Positions 1 to 7,147 of a stretch of DNA of 39,551 bases are shown here, piece by piece. Position 1 is the stretch's first letter. Every line of letters starts with the position of its first letter. Below the pieces are notes generated by a model, which was not told where the DNA came from, did no database searches, and saw only the letters and a list, made by a program, of their open reading frames with translations. The translations under genes and the position numbers were made by a program. Origin of the DNA: Micromonospora chalcea (GTDB lineage Bacteria; Actinomycetota; Actinomycetes; Mycobacteriales; Micromonosporaceae); the NCBI RefSeq assembly GCF_002926165.1, contig NZ_MAGP01000141.1, positions 1 through 39,551 of the forward strand. Direction: 5' to 3'.

Positions 1-78
1 GGCGCGGCGTGGGCGTGGCAGCGCGGGCGCGCCGCCCCGCCCGCTGCCGCGCCCGCGCTGCCACGCCCACGCCGCGCC
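1..78. terminator. Perfect 30-bp inverted repeat at the window edge
   Basis: Bases 1-30 are the exact reverse complement of 49-78, with an 18-base loop. The structure is almost pure G/C and has no T-tract, as is usual for actinobacterial I-shaped terminators. It probably ends a gene lying upstream of the window, and the arm may extend beyond base 1. Nothing else is recognisable up to about 160. Confidence 0.6.
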
Positions 79-161
79 GCCGCGCTGCCCGCCTCGCGCA
101 CGCCGCCGCGCTTGTGGGGGTGTCCGGCGGTGACCTAGGCTGACGGAGCGCGGAGCCGAAT

Positions 162-175
162 CATCGACGTCGATG
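162..175. promoter_or_regulatory. 14-bp perfect palindrome upstream of the lyase gene
   Basis: CATCGAC/GTCGATG is a perfect 14-bp palindrome about 90 bp before the start of the PL11 lyase gene. It could be an operator for a sugar-responsive repressor, because secreted polysaccharide-degrading enzymes in actinomycetes are commonly controlled by LacI- or GntR-type proteins. No regulator gene is adjacent and the site matches no operator that I can name with confidence. Confidence 0.25.
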
Positions 176-266
176 CGTTGACGTCGCCCGTCGCGTCAGG
201 GCACGTATCCGCCGGTCCGGGCAGGCCGGCGTCGTCGCGTGCATGACCTCCGCGAAAGGCATCTCC

Positions 267-2537
267 GTGCATCTCACCACCCCACGCCGCCGGCTCGCGC
301 TGCTCGCCGCGGCCTCGGCGCTCACCCTGTCGGCCGGCGCGCTCACCACGATGACCGCCGCGGCGGCGGCCGTCGGCTGCCGGGTCGACTACCGGATCAC
401 CAACCAGTGGAGCGGCGGATTCGGCGCCGACGTGACAGTGACCAACCTCGGCGACCCGGTCAACGGCTGGACCCTCGGCTGGAGCTTCGCCGCCGGCCAG
501 CAGGTCGTCCAGGCGTGGAACGCGACGGTCAGCCAGTCCGGCGCGCAGGTGAGCGCCCGCGACGCCGGCTACAACGCGGCCATCGGCACCGGCGGCGCCG
601 CGAACTTCGGCTTCAACGGCTCGTGGAACAACGCGTCGAACCCGGTGCCGGCCGCGTTCACGCTCAACGGCACCGCCTGCACCGGCGCGCCGTCCACCAG
701 CGCGCCGCCGTCGACGCCGCCTCCGCCCACCACGCCGCCGCCCACCACGCCGCCACCAACCACGCCCCCGCCCACCGACCCGCCGGCCGGGGCGAAGCAG
801 ATGGAGAAGCTCGACCGAGGGCTGGTCAGCGTCCGCTCCGGCAGCGGCAACCTCGTCTCCTGGCGGCTGCTCGGCACCGAGACCACCGGTGTGGCGTTCA
901 ACCTCTACCGAGGTGGCACCAAGGTCAACGCCAGCCCGATCACCGGCGCCACCACGTACCTGGACAGCGGCGCGGCGGCCGGGTCCGCGTACACCGTGCG
1001 GGCCGTGGTGAACGGCGCCGAGCAGGCGGCGTCGGCCCCGGCGCTCCAGTTCGCCAACGGCTACCTGGACGTGCCGATCCAGCCGCCGCCCGGCGGCACC
1101 ACCCCGGCCGGGGAGGGGTACAGCTACTCGGCGAACGACGCGAGCGTCGGTGACCTCGACGGCGACGGCCGCTACGAGTTCGTGCTCAAGTGGGACCCGT
1201 CGAACGCCAAGGACAACTCGCAGTCCGGCTACACCGGCAACGTCTACGTCGACGCGTACACGCTCACCGGCACCCGGCTGTGGCGCGTCGACCTGGGGCG
1301 CAACATCCGCGCCGGCGCCCACTACACCCAGTTCCAGGTGTACGACTACGACGGCGACGGAGACGCCGAGGTGGCCATGAAGACCGCCGACGGCACCCGC
1401 TCCGGCACCGGCCAGGTGATCGGCAACGGCTCGGCCGACCACCGCAACTCCAGCGGCTACGTGCTCGCCGGCCCCGAATACCTGACCATGTTCGACGGCC
1501 GCACCGGCGCGGCCCTGTCCACAGTCGACTACGACCCGCCGCGTGGCACCGTCTCGTCCTGGGGCGACTCGTACGGCAACCGGGTCGACAGGTTCCTCGC
1601 CGGCACCGCGTACCTGGACGGGCAGCGCCCCTCGCTGATCATGGCGCGTGGCTACTACACCCGGGCCGTCGTCGCCGCCTGGGACTTCCGCGACGGCACG
1701 CTGCGCAAGCGCTGGACGTTCGACTCGAACGCCTCCGGCAACGGCGCCGCCGCCGGCCAGGGCAACCACCAGCTCTCCGTGGCCGACGTCGACAACGACG
1801 GCCGTCAGGAGATCGTGTACGGCGCCGCCACCATCGACGACAACGGCCGGCTGCTGTACTCCACCGGCAACGGCCACGGCGACGCGCTGCACGTCGGCGA
1901 CCTCGACCCGTCCCGCGCCGGCCTGGAGGTGTTCAAGGTCGACGAGGACGGCAGCAAGCCCAGCTCCTGGATGGCCGACGCGCGTACCGGGCAGATCATC
2001 TGGCAGACCGCGCCGAACGGCGACAACGGCCGCGGCGTCTCCGGCGACGTCTGGGCCGGCAGCCCGGGCGCAGAGTCCTGGTCGTCGGCCGTCGACGGGC
2101 TGCTCAACACCCGGGGCCAGAACGTCGGGCGCAAGCCGTCGTCGGCGAACTTCCTGATCTGGTGGGACGGCGACCCGGTCCGGGAGCTGCTCGACGCCAC
2201 GAAGATCGACAAGTACGGCACCGGCGGCGAGACCCGCCTGCTCACCGGCAGCGGCGTCGCCTCGAACAACGGCACCAAGTCCACCCCGGCGCTCTCGGCG
2301 GACCTGCTCGGCGACTGGCGGGAGGAGGTCGTCTGGCGCACCTCCGACAGCACCGCGCTCCGGATCTACAGCACGCCGGTCACCACCGGCCTGCGGCTGC
2401 CGACGCTGATGCACGACCCGCAGTACCGGGTGGCGGTGGCCTGGCAGAACACCGCCTACAACCAGCCGCCGCACCCGGGCTTCTACCTTGGCGACGGCAT
2501 GAGCACCCCGGCCGCGCCGAACATCTACCTGCGCTGA
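267..2537 (+). CDS. Secreted rhamnogalacturonan endolyase (PL11) with N-terminal CBM2
   Basis: Cleaves the rhamnose-galacturonate backbone of rhamnogalacturonan I by beta-elimination, outside the cell. The N-terminus is a signal peptide with three arginines before a hydrophobic stretch, possibly Tat. A family 2 carbohydrate-binding module of about 100 residues follows, bounded by two cysteines (VGC... and ...TACTG) and rich in exposed Trp. A Pro/Thr linker (repeated TTPPP) at about 670-780 leads to the PL11 beta-propeller, which shows repeated DxDGDG-type calcium sites (DLDGDGRYE, DYDGDGDAE) and the usual ending near GFYLGDG. I chose GTG at 267 because GAAAGG lies 7 nt upstream; an in-frame ATG at 243 has no ribosome site and adds eight residues. 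The gene is single, followed by a terminator, and suits a soil or plant-associated saprophyte. Confidence 0.92.
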   Translation: MHLTTPRRRLALLAAASALTLSAGALTTMTAAAAAVGCRVDYRITNQWSGGFGADVTVTNLGDPVNGWTLGWSFAAGQQVVQAWNATVSQSGAQVSARDAGYNAAIGTGGAANFGFNGSWNNASNPVPAAFTLNGTACTGAPSTSAPPSTPPPPTTPPPTTPPPTTPPPTDPPAGAKQMEKLDRGLVSVRSGSGNLVSWRLLGTETTGVAFNLYRGGTKVNASPITGATTYLDSGAAAGSAYTVRAVVNGAEQAASAPALQFANGYLDVPIQPPPGGTTPAGEGYSYSANDASVGDLDGDGRYEFVLKWDPSNAKDNSQSGYTGNVYVDAYTLTGTRLWRVDLGRNIRAGAHYTQFQVYDYDGDGDAEVAMKTADGTRSGTGQVIGNGSADHRNSSGYVLAGPEYLTMFDGRTGAALSTVDYDPPRGTVSSWGDSYGNRVDRFLAGTAYLDGQRPSLIMARGYYTRAVVAAWDFRDGTLRKRWTFDSNASGNGAAAGQGNHQLSVADVDNDGRQEIVYGAATIDDNGRLLYSTGNGHGDALHVGDLDPSRAGLEVFKVDEDGSKPSSWMADARTGQIIWQTAPNGDNGRGVSGDVWAGSPGAESWSSAVDGLLNTRGQNVGRKPSSANFLIWWDGDPVRELLDATKIDKYGTGGETRLLTGSGVASNNGTKSTPALSADLLGDWREEVVWRTSDSTALRIYSTPVTTGLRLPTLMHDPQYRVAVAWQNTAYNQPPHPGFYLGDGMSTPAAPNIYLR

Positions 2538-2545
2538 AACGACAG

Positions 2546-2633
2546 GCACCGGGTCGCCGGCCGCGGAATCCGCTCCGCCGGCGACCCGGTGCACCACACC
2601 GCAGCATTCCCGACCCGTCCCGACCGGGAATGC
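2546..2633. terminator. Two tandem hairpins between convergent genes
   Basis: The first hairpin has a 16-bp perfect stem (2546-2561 with 2577-2592); the second has a 9-bp stem (2604-2612 with 2625-2633). Neither has a T-tract. They lie between the convergent lyase and monooxygenase genes and probably act as a bidirectional terminator. Confidence 0.65.
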
Positions 2634-2704
2634 CGTACCACCACCGGGGACAAAGTTATGCGTCCCGCGCGACCCTGCGGTGACGTGGCTATGAAGAGCG
2701 TGTT

Positions 2705-3715
2705 TCAGCCTTCCCGGCGCAGCCCGCCCGCCACCTTCTCGGCGATCAGCTCGAACGAGCGGACCCGGTCCGCCACGTCGTACACCATCGTGGTGAGCAT
2801 CAGCTCGTCCGCGCCGGTGCGGGCAAGCAGTTCCCCGAGCTGCCGGGCCACCGTCTCCGGCGAGCCGGTCGCCTGGCCGTCGCGGCGCTGGGCGACGAAC
2901 TCCCGCTCGAACTCCGAGTACGGGTACGCCGCCGCCTCCTCCGGCGTGACCAGCGGCTCCGGGCGCCCCGAGCGCAGCTTCAGGAACGACAGCCCGGCCG
3001 GCCCGGCCAGCCATTCGGCCCGCTCGTCGGTCTCCGCGCAGACCGCGTTGACCGCCACCATCGCGTACGGCCGGTCCAGCCACTGCGACGGCCGGAAGTT
3101 CTGCCGGTAGAGCTGCAACGCCGGGATGGTGTTCTGCGAGCTGAAGTGGTGCGCGAACGAGAACGGCAGCCCGAGCAGGCCGGCCAGCTGCGCGCTGAAT
3201 CCGCTGGACCCGAGCAGCCACACCTGCGGCGACTGGCCGCGGCCCGGCGTCGCGGTGATCGGGCCCGGCTCGGCGCCGGAGAAGTAGTTCATCAGGTCGG
3301 CCAGCGCACGCGGGAAGTGCTCCGCGGACAGGCCCTCCATGGTGCGTCGGAGCGCCAGCGCGGTCACCTGGTCGGTGCCGGGTGCCCGGCCGATGCCCAG
3401 GTCGATCCGGCCCGGGTGCAGCGCCTCCAGGGTGCCGAACTGCTCGGCCACCACCAGCGGCGCGTGGTTGGGCAGCATCACCCCGCCCGAGCCGAGCCGG
3501 ATGGTGCTGGTGTTCGCCGCCAGGTGCGCGAGCAGCACCGCCGGCGCGGAACTGGCGATGGCGGGCATGTTGTGGTGCTCGGCCACCCAGAACCGGCGGT
3601 AGCCCAGCTCCTCGGTGCGGCGGGCCAGCTCCGTGGTGTACCGCAGCGCCTCACCGGCGTTGCCGGTCGCCGCCACCGGGGCAAGATCAAGAACAGACAT
3701 GGGTACGTCGATCAC
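2705..3715 (-). CDS. Luciferase-like flavin-dependent monooxygenase
   Basis: A flavin (FMN/F420 fold) oxidoreductase of the LLM superfamily, about 336 residues, TIM-barrel type. Family hallmarks visible are the N-terminal SVLDLAPV strand, RRTEELGYRRFWVAEHHNMP around residues 33-52, the GSGGVMLPNH motif and the LGIGRAPGTD loop. It belongs to the single-component group often annotated MsnO8-like; the substrate cannot be read from sequence. Three in-frame starts are possible: TTG 3727, GTG 3715 and ATG 3700. GTG gives MIDVPMSVLDLAPV, which best fits homologues as I recall them, but no start has a strong ribosome site. It lies 46 bp downstream of the Lrp gene on the same strand and may be co-transcribed with it. 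Confidence 0.85.
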   Translation of the reverse strand: MIDVPMSVLDLAPVAATGNAGEALRYTTELARRTEELGYRRFWVAEHHNMPAIASSAPAVLLAHLAANTSTIRLGSGGVMLPNHAPLVVAEQFGTLEALHPGRIDLGIGRAPGTDQVTALALRRTMEGLSAEHFPRALADLMNYFSGAEPGPITATPGRGQSPQVWLLGSSGFSAQLAGLLGLPFSFAHHFSSQNTIPALQLYRQNFRPSQWLDRPYAMVAVNAVCAETDERAEWLAGPAGLSFLKLRSGRPEPLVTPEEAAAYPYSEFEREFVAQRRDGQATGSPETVARQLGELLARTGADELMLTTMVYDVADRVRSFELIAEKVAGGLRREG

Positions 3716-3761
3716 AGCGTGGTGCAACAGGCCACGTGCCGGAATTGTTCCGCCGGGTGCG

Positions 3762-4241
3762 CTACCCCATACCCCGGGCCTGCTCGAAGATCAGGCTGGT
3801 CTGGGTGTGCTGCACCGCCGGATCGACTGCGAGATGATCGAGGACGAAGTCCCGCAGCGCGTCACCGGAGGCGGCCCGCACGTGCAGCACGTAGTCCTCC
3901 GCGCCGGCCACGTGGAACACCGACACCACCCCTGGTAGCCGCACCGACCGGGCCCGGAACGCGTCCACAGCGGCCCGCTCGTGCGCGGTCAGCCGCACCG
4001 ACACCAGCGCCTGCAACGGCAGCCCCACCGCCGCCGGGTCCACCTCGGCGTGGAACCCGCGGATCGCCCCGCACTCGCGCAGCGCCCGGGTACGCGTCAG
4101 GCACGTCGACGGCGCCACCCCGACCCGCTCGGCCAGCGCGTTGTTCGGCAGCCGGCCGTCGGCCGCCAGCTCGTTGAGGATCGCGCGGTCGACGTCGTCC
4201 AGGCCGGCGAACGGCCGTACATCATTCGGTGCGGCAGGCAT
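3762..4241 (-). CDS. Lrp/AsnC family transcriptional regulator
   Basis: A 159-residue regulator with an N-terminal winged HTH (DDVDRAILNELAADGRL, then VAPSTCLTRTRALRECGAI) and a C-terminal RAM ligand-binding domain (VSVRLTAHE... FHVAGAEDYVLHV). These proteins form octamers and respond to amino acids. ATG at 4241 is preferred because GAAGGA sits 7 nt upstream; an in-frame GTG at 4256 would overlap that ribosome site. It is divergent from a PLP-dependent trans-sulfuration enzyme, the same arrangement as the Lrp-type regulator and methionine gamma-lyase of pseudomonads, so it probably controls that neighbour in response to a sulfur amino acid. That functional link is inference. Confidence 0.9.
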   Translation of the reverse strand: MPAAPNDVRPFAGLDDVDRAILNELAADGRLPNNALAERVGVAPSTCLTRTRALRECGAIRGFHAEVDPAAVGLPLQALVSVRLTAHERAAVDAFRARSVRLPGVVSVFHVAGAEDYVLHVRAASGDALRDFVLDHLAVDPAVQHTQTSLIFEQARGMG

Positions 4242-4258
4242 GTGACCATCCTTCACCG

Positions 4259-4284
4259 AATCACCGCTGGGCGAAAGCGTGATT
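4259..4284. promoter_or_regulatory. Candidate Lrp operator in the divergent promoter region
   Basis: AATCAC (4259-4264) and GTGATT (4279-4284) form a 6-bp inverted repeat with 14 bp between the arms. It lies in the 101-bp gap between the Lrp gene and the PLP enzyme, where an autoregulating Lrp protein would bind. Lrp sites are degenerate, so this is only a candidate. Confidence 0.35.
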
Positions 4285-4342
4285 GTCAGAATCTTCTTCG
4301 CTGCTATTGCCTCTCACCGTCGTCATGTTCGACGCTTCTGGC

Positions 4343-5500
4343 ATGACTTCCGTGGACACCGCAGCCGTACACGCCGGGCGCGCCGACCTCGCCGGGCTCG
4401 GCGTCCACGTCCCGCCGATCGACCTGTCCACCACCAACCCGCTGCCCTCGGTGGCCGGCGGCGGTGACGACTACGAGACGCTCGCCACCGGTGGCACCCT
4501 CCCGGCCGGCGGCAGCGCCGTCTACCAGCGCCTCTGGAACCCCACGGTGGCCCGGTTCGAGACCGCGCTCGCCCAGCTCGAAGGCACCGCCGAGGCCGTC
4601 GCCTTCGCCAGCGGCATGGCCGCGCTCACCGCCGCCCTGCTCGCCGCCACCCGCGACGGCAACCGCCACATCGTCGCCGTCCGCCCCCTCTACGGCGGCA
4701 CCGACCACGTCCTCGCCACCGGCCTGCTCGGCACCGAGGTCACCTGGGCCACCCCCGCCGACGTTGCCGCCGCGATCCGTCCCGACACCGCCCTGGTCGT
4801 GGTCGAGACCCCGGCGAACCCCAGCCTCGACCTGGTCGACATCGCCGCGCTCGCCGACGCCGCCGGTGACGTCCCGCTGCTCGTCGACAACACCGTCGCC
4901 ACCCCGGTGCTCCAGCAGCCCGCCCGCCACGGCGCCGCGCTCGTGCTGCACAGCGCCACCAAGAGCATCGGCGGCCACGGCGACGTCCTCGCCGGCGTGA
5001 TCGCCTGCGCCCCCGAGTGGGCCGCCCGGCTGCGCCAGGTCCGCGCCGTCACCGGCGCCGTCCTGCACCCGCTCGGCGCGTACCTGCTGCACCGCGGCAT
5101 CCAGACCCTCCCGCTGCGCGTCCGCGCCCAGCAGGCCGGTGCCGAGAAGCTCGCCGCCTGGCTCGCCGGGCACCCCGCCGTCGAGCGCGTCCACCACCCG
5201 TCGCTGCACGACCCGGCCGGGCTGGTCGGCCGGCAGATGTCCGGCACCGGCAGCCTGCTCGCCTTCGAGGTACGCGGTGGCGCGCCCGCCGCGGCCGAGG
5301 TCGCCGGCGCCTGCGAGCTGATCACGCACGCGGTGTCGCTCGGCGGCGTCGACACGCTGATCCAGCACCCGGCCTCGCTCACCCACCGGCCGGTCGAGGG
5401 TGACGCGAAGCCCTGCGGCGGGCTGCTGCGCGTCTCGGTCGGCCTGGAGGACCCGGAGGACCTGCGGGCGGACCTCGCGCGGGCACTGTCGCGGATCTGA
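4343..5500 (+). CDS. PLP-dependent trans-sulfuration enzyme (cystathionine/methionine gamma-lyase family)
   Basis: A 385-residue fold-type I PLP enzyme of the Cys/Met metabolism family. The Schiff-base lysine is K207 in SATKSIGGHGD. The phosphate-binding region is SGMAALTAAL, the neighbouring-subunit YxR motif is YQRLWNP, and the ETPANPSL and LVDNTVATP motifs are present. The position that is the special cysteine of methionine gamma-lyases (YGC) is glycine here (LYGGTDHV), so cystathionine lyase or synthase activity is at least as likely. ATG 4343 gives the family-typical MTSVDTAAVHAGR start; ATG 4325 and an upstream codon at 4283 are in frame but unlike the family. No clear ribosome site is seen. 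It is divergent from an Lrp regulator. Confidence 0.87.
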   Translation: MTSVDTAAVHAGRADLAGLGVHVPPIDLSTTNPLPSVAGGGDDYETLATGGTLPAGGSAVYQRLWNPTVARFETALAQLEGTAEAVAFASGMAALTAALLAATRDGNRHIVAVRPLYGGTDHVLATGLLGTEVTWATPADVAAAIRPDTALVVVETPANPSLDLVDIAALADAAGDVPLLVDNTVATPVLQQPARHGAALVLHSATKSIGGHGDVLAGVIACAPEWAARLRQVRAVTGAVLHPLGAYLLHRGIQTLPLRVRAQQAGAEKLAAWLAGHPAVERVHHPSLHDPAGLVGRQMSGTGSLLAFEVRGGAPAAAEVAGACELITHAVSLGGVDTLIQHPASLTHRPVEGDAKPCGGLLRVSVGLEDPEDLRADLARALSRI

Positions 5501-5536
5501 CGCGCTGCGGTCGTCCGCGTCGGCGCTACGGGCCGG

Positions 5537-6286
5537 TCACGACTTGGGGCCGACGTGCCGGTCGAGGGCGGCGACCGCCTCCCGGCGGGCCACCGACAGG
5601 GAGTTGGGGCGGTTCATCCGCCAGGCGATGCCGAGCCGGTCGAGGGCCTGCTGGCACAGGCCCATGATGTCGGCCGACTCGTTGGCGAACATGTAGCGCG
5701 GATAGACGTAGCGCTTGCCGCGCACGACCACCTGATTGGCGAAACGGCAGCCGTCGGAGTGGAAGAGGCCGCGCAGGAAGTCGCCCGCCTGGGCCTCGAC
5801 GATGGGGCGCTGCCAGTCCGCCAGGACGATCGGGCGCTCGTGCTTCTTGCCGGGCCCGTGCTGCGGTAGTAGGCACGGCCAGTGCTTGCCGTAACTCTGC
5901 ACATTGACGCAGCCCGGTTTTGCGACCCGCTGCACCTTCTCGGCCAGCACCGCTCGCATGGCGTCGTCGCACGCTTCGATCAGGCCCGGCCAGCAGTCGC
6001 TGCAGGCGATCCGGAGCACCGGCACCCGGGCCTTGGTGACGAGGTGCCCGTCGCCGAGGTAGAGGCCGAGGAGATAGGCGTAGGCCGCCGGGTCTGTCGG
6101 AGCGTGCATGTCGTCACGACAGCGGAAGCATCGCAGTGCGGTGCCCTGCTGCTTCGGCGTCGGCCGATCCTTGCACCAGTGGCGAACCGTCGGGTAGGAG
6201 AGCCCCACGGTCCGCGCCACCTGGGCAACGGTCGCGCCGTCGAGGTAGAGACGCCGCGCCCGGGCGCGCAGTTCGGGTGGATGCAC
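5537..6286 (-). CDS. HTH / LAGLIDADG-type endonuclease-like protein
   Basis: About 249 residues. The N-terminus has a helix-turn-helix (YLDGATVAQVARTVGLSYPT) followed by a Cys pair (RCFRCRDD). The rest resembles a two-motif LAGLIDADG homing endonuclease: YLLGLYLGDGHL and FLRGLFHSDGC, each a helix ending in the catalytic-type Gly-Asp/Ser-Asp, about 100 residues apart. The tail is LDRHVGPKS. Such stand-alone genes are common in actinomycetes, usually named HTH proteins; cleavage activity is unproven. The reading frame runs back into the tRNA, so the start must lie inside; GTG 6286 is chosen, with weak ribosome-site support. It starts 33 bp beyond the tRNA 3' end on the same strand. I saw no duplicated tRNA end that would mark an integrated element. 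Confidence 0.75.
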   Translation of the reverse strand: MHPPELRARARRLYLDGATVAQVARTVGLSYPTVRHWCKDRPTPKQQGTALRCFRCRDDMHAPTDPAAYAYLLGLYLGDGHLVTKARVPVLRIACSDCWPGLIEACDDAMRAVLAEKVQRVAKPGCVNVQSYGKHWPCLLPQHGPGKKHERPIVLADWQRPIVEAQAGDFLRGLFHSDGCRFANQVVVRGKRYVYPRYMFANESADIMGLCQQALDRLGIAWRMNRPNSLSVARREAVAALDRHVGPKS

Positions 6287-6321
6287 AACCCTATGGTCGA
6301 ACGCCTGTATGACATTTCTGG

Positions 6322-6396
6322 TGCCCTCGGTGGGATTCGAACCCACACTGTATGGAGTTTGAATCCATTGCCTGCTGCCAGTTGGGCTACGAGGGC
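6322..6396 (-). tRNA. tRNA-Leu (anticodon CAA), class I shape
   Basis: Read on the minus strand: 7-bp acceptor stem (GCCCTCG with CGAGGGC), D-arm containing TGG, anticodon stem ATGGA/TCCAT with loop TTCAAAC (anticodon CAA, reading UUG), a variable loop of only five bases (ACAGT), T-stem GTGGG/CCCAC with loop TTCGAAT, and discriminator A. CCA is encoded at 6319-6321. All stems pair well, so the tRNA is probably functional. Leucine tRNAs normally have a long variable arm; this one does not, which makes its charging identity uncertain. It is divergent from pdtaR. Confidence 0.88.
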
Positions 6397-6405
6397 GTTC
6401 CGTGA

Positions 6406-6434
6406 TTCGGCCTCGACAGCTTACCCGCTAGGCT
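6406..6434 (+). promoter_or_regulatory. Probable promoter of pdtaR
   Basis: TTCGGC (6406-6411) and TAGGCT (6429-6434) are separated by exactly 17 bp in the gap between the tRNA and pdtaR. The expected start site near 6441 gives a leader of about 50 nt containing the ribosome site of pdtaR. Confidence 0.5.
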
Positions 6435-6490
6435 GAAGGCGGCGGCACCCGGCAGGGCGGGTGTCGGGCTCGAACCGGTGGGAGTGGCTC

Positions 6491-7111
6491 GTGGGCGAGA
6501 TGCAGGCGGACGCCGAGCGCAAGCGCGTTCTGATCGCCGAGGACGAGGCGCTCATCCGGCTGGACCTGGCCGAGATGCTCGTCGAAGAGGGCTACGAGGT
6601 GGTCGGCGAGGCCGGCGACGGCGAGACCGCCGTCAAGCTCGCCGAGCAGCTCAAGCCAGACCTGGTCATCCTCGACATCAAGATGCCGATCATGGACGGG
6701 CTGGCCGCCGCCGAGCGGATCGCCGGCGCGCGCATCGCCCCGGTGATCATCCTGACCGCGTTCAGCCAGCGTGACCTGGTGGAGCGGGCGCGGGCGGCCG
6801 GCGCGATGGCGTACCTGGTCAAGCCGTTCCAGAAGAGCGACCTGGTGCCGGCGGTCGAGATCGCGCTGTCCCGCTACTCCGAGATCGCCGCGCTGGAGTC
6901 GGAGGTCGCCGGCCTCACTGACCGGCTGGAGATCCGCAAGACCGTGGAGCGCGCCAAGGGCGCGCTGATGACCACGTACGGCATGACCGAGCCGCAGGCC
7001 TTCAAGTGGATCCAGCGCACCGCGATGGACCACCGGATGACCATGAAGGAGGTCGCCGAGCGGATCCTCGCCGAGACCGCCGGCGGCGAGGTGGAGCAGC
7101 CGGCTTCCTGA
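6491..7111 (+). CDS. pdtaR: ANTAR-domain response regulator (PdtaR-type)
   Basis: A 206-residue two-component response regulator that acts on RNA. The receiver domain (about residues 10-125) has the acidic pair in IAEDEA, phosphoacceptor D62 in LVILDIKMP and the conserved Lys in YLVKPF. A short coiled linker (EIAALESEVAGLTDRLE) leads to a C-terminal ANTAR domain (ERAKGALMTTYGMTEPQAFKW...) that binds paired RNA hairpins to cause antitermination. GTG 6491 is chosen because GTGGGAG ends 6 nt upstream; an in-frame GTG 6461 adds ten residues without a ribosome site. The length matches the mycobacterial protein, and polA-rpsA-coaE-uvrB lie downstream as in mycobacteria. The partner kinase (PdtaS type) is not in this window. 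Confidence 0.93.
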   Translation: MGEMQADAERKRVLIAEDEALIRLDLAEMLVEEGYEVVGEAGDGETAVKLAEQLKPDLVILDIKMPIMDGLAAAERIAGARIAPVIILTAFSQRDLVERARAAGAMAYLVKPFQKSDLVPAVEIALSRYSEIAALESEVAGLTDRLEIRKTVERAKGALMTTYGMTEPQAFKWIQRTAMDHRMTMKEVAERILAETAGGEVEQPAS

Positions 7112-7147
7112 CCTGCCGGAAGGTGCCCGATCGATAGGATCGGGTCC

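Noticed and set aside
135..3221. Very long open frame on the minus strand opposite the PL11 lyase gene
   Set aside because: It is a GC-skew shadow: Val/Gly/Arg-rich with no domain, and it overlaps two genes with clear families.
2705..3715. Biosynthetic cluster around the luciferase-like monooxygenase or the ABM protein
   Set aside because: No PKS, NRPS, terpene or RiPP genes nearby; both are isolated housekeeping-type genes.
5537..6396. Integrated mobile element at the tRNA
   Set aside because: No second copy of the tRNA 3' end, no integrase and no other phage or plasmid genes are present in the window.
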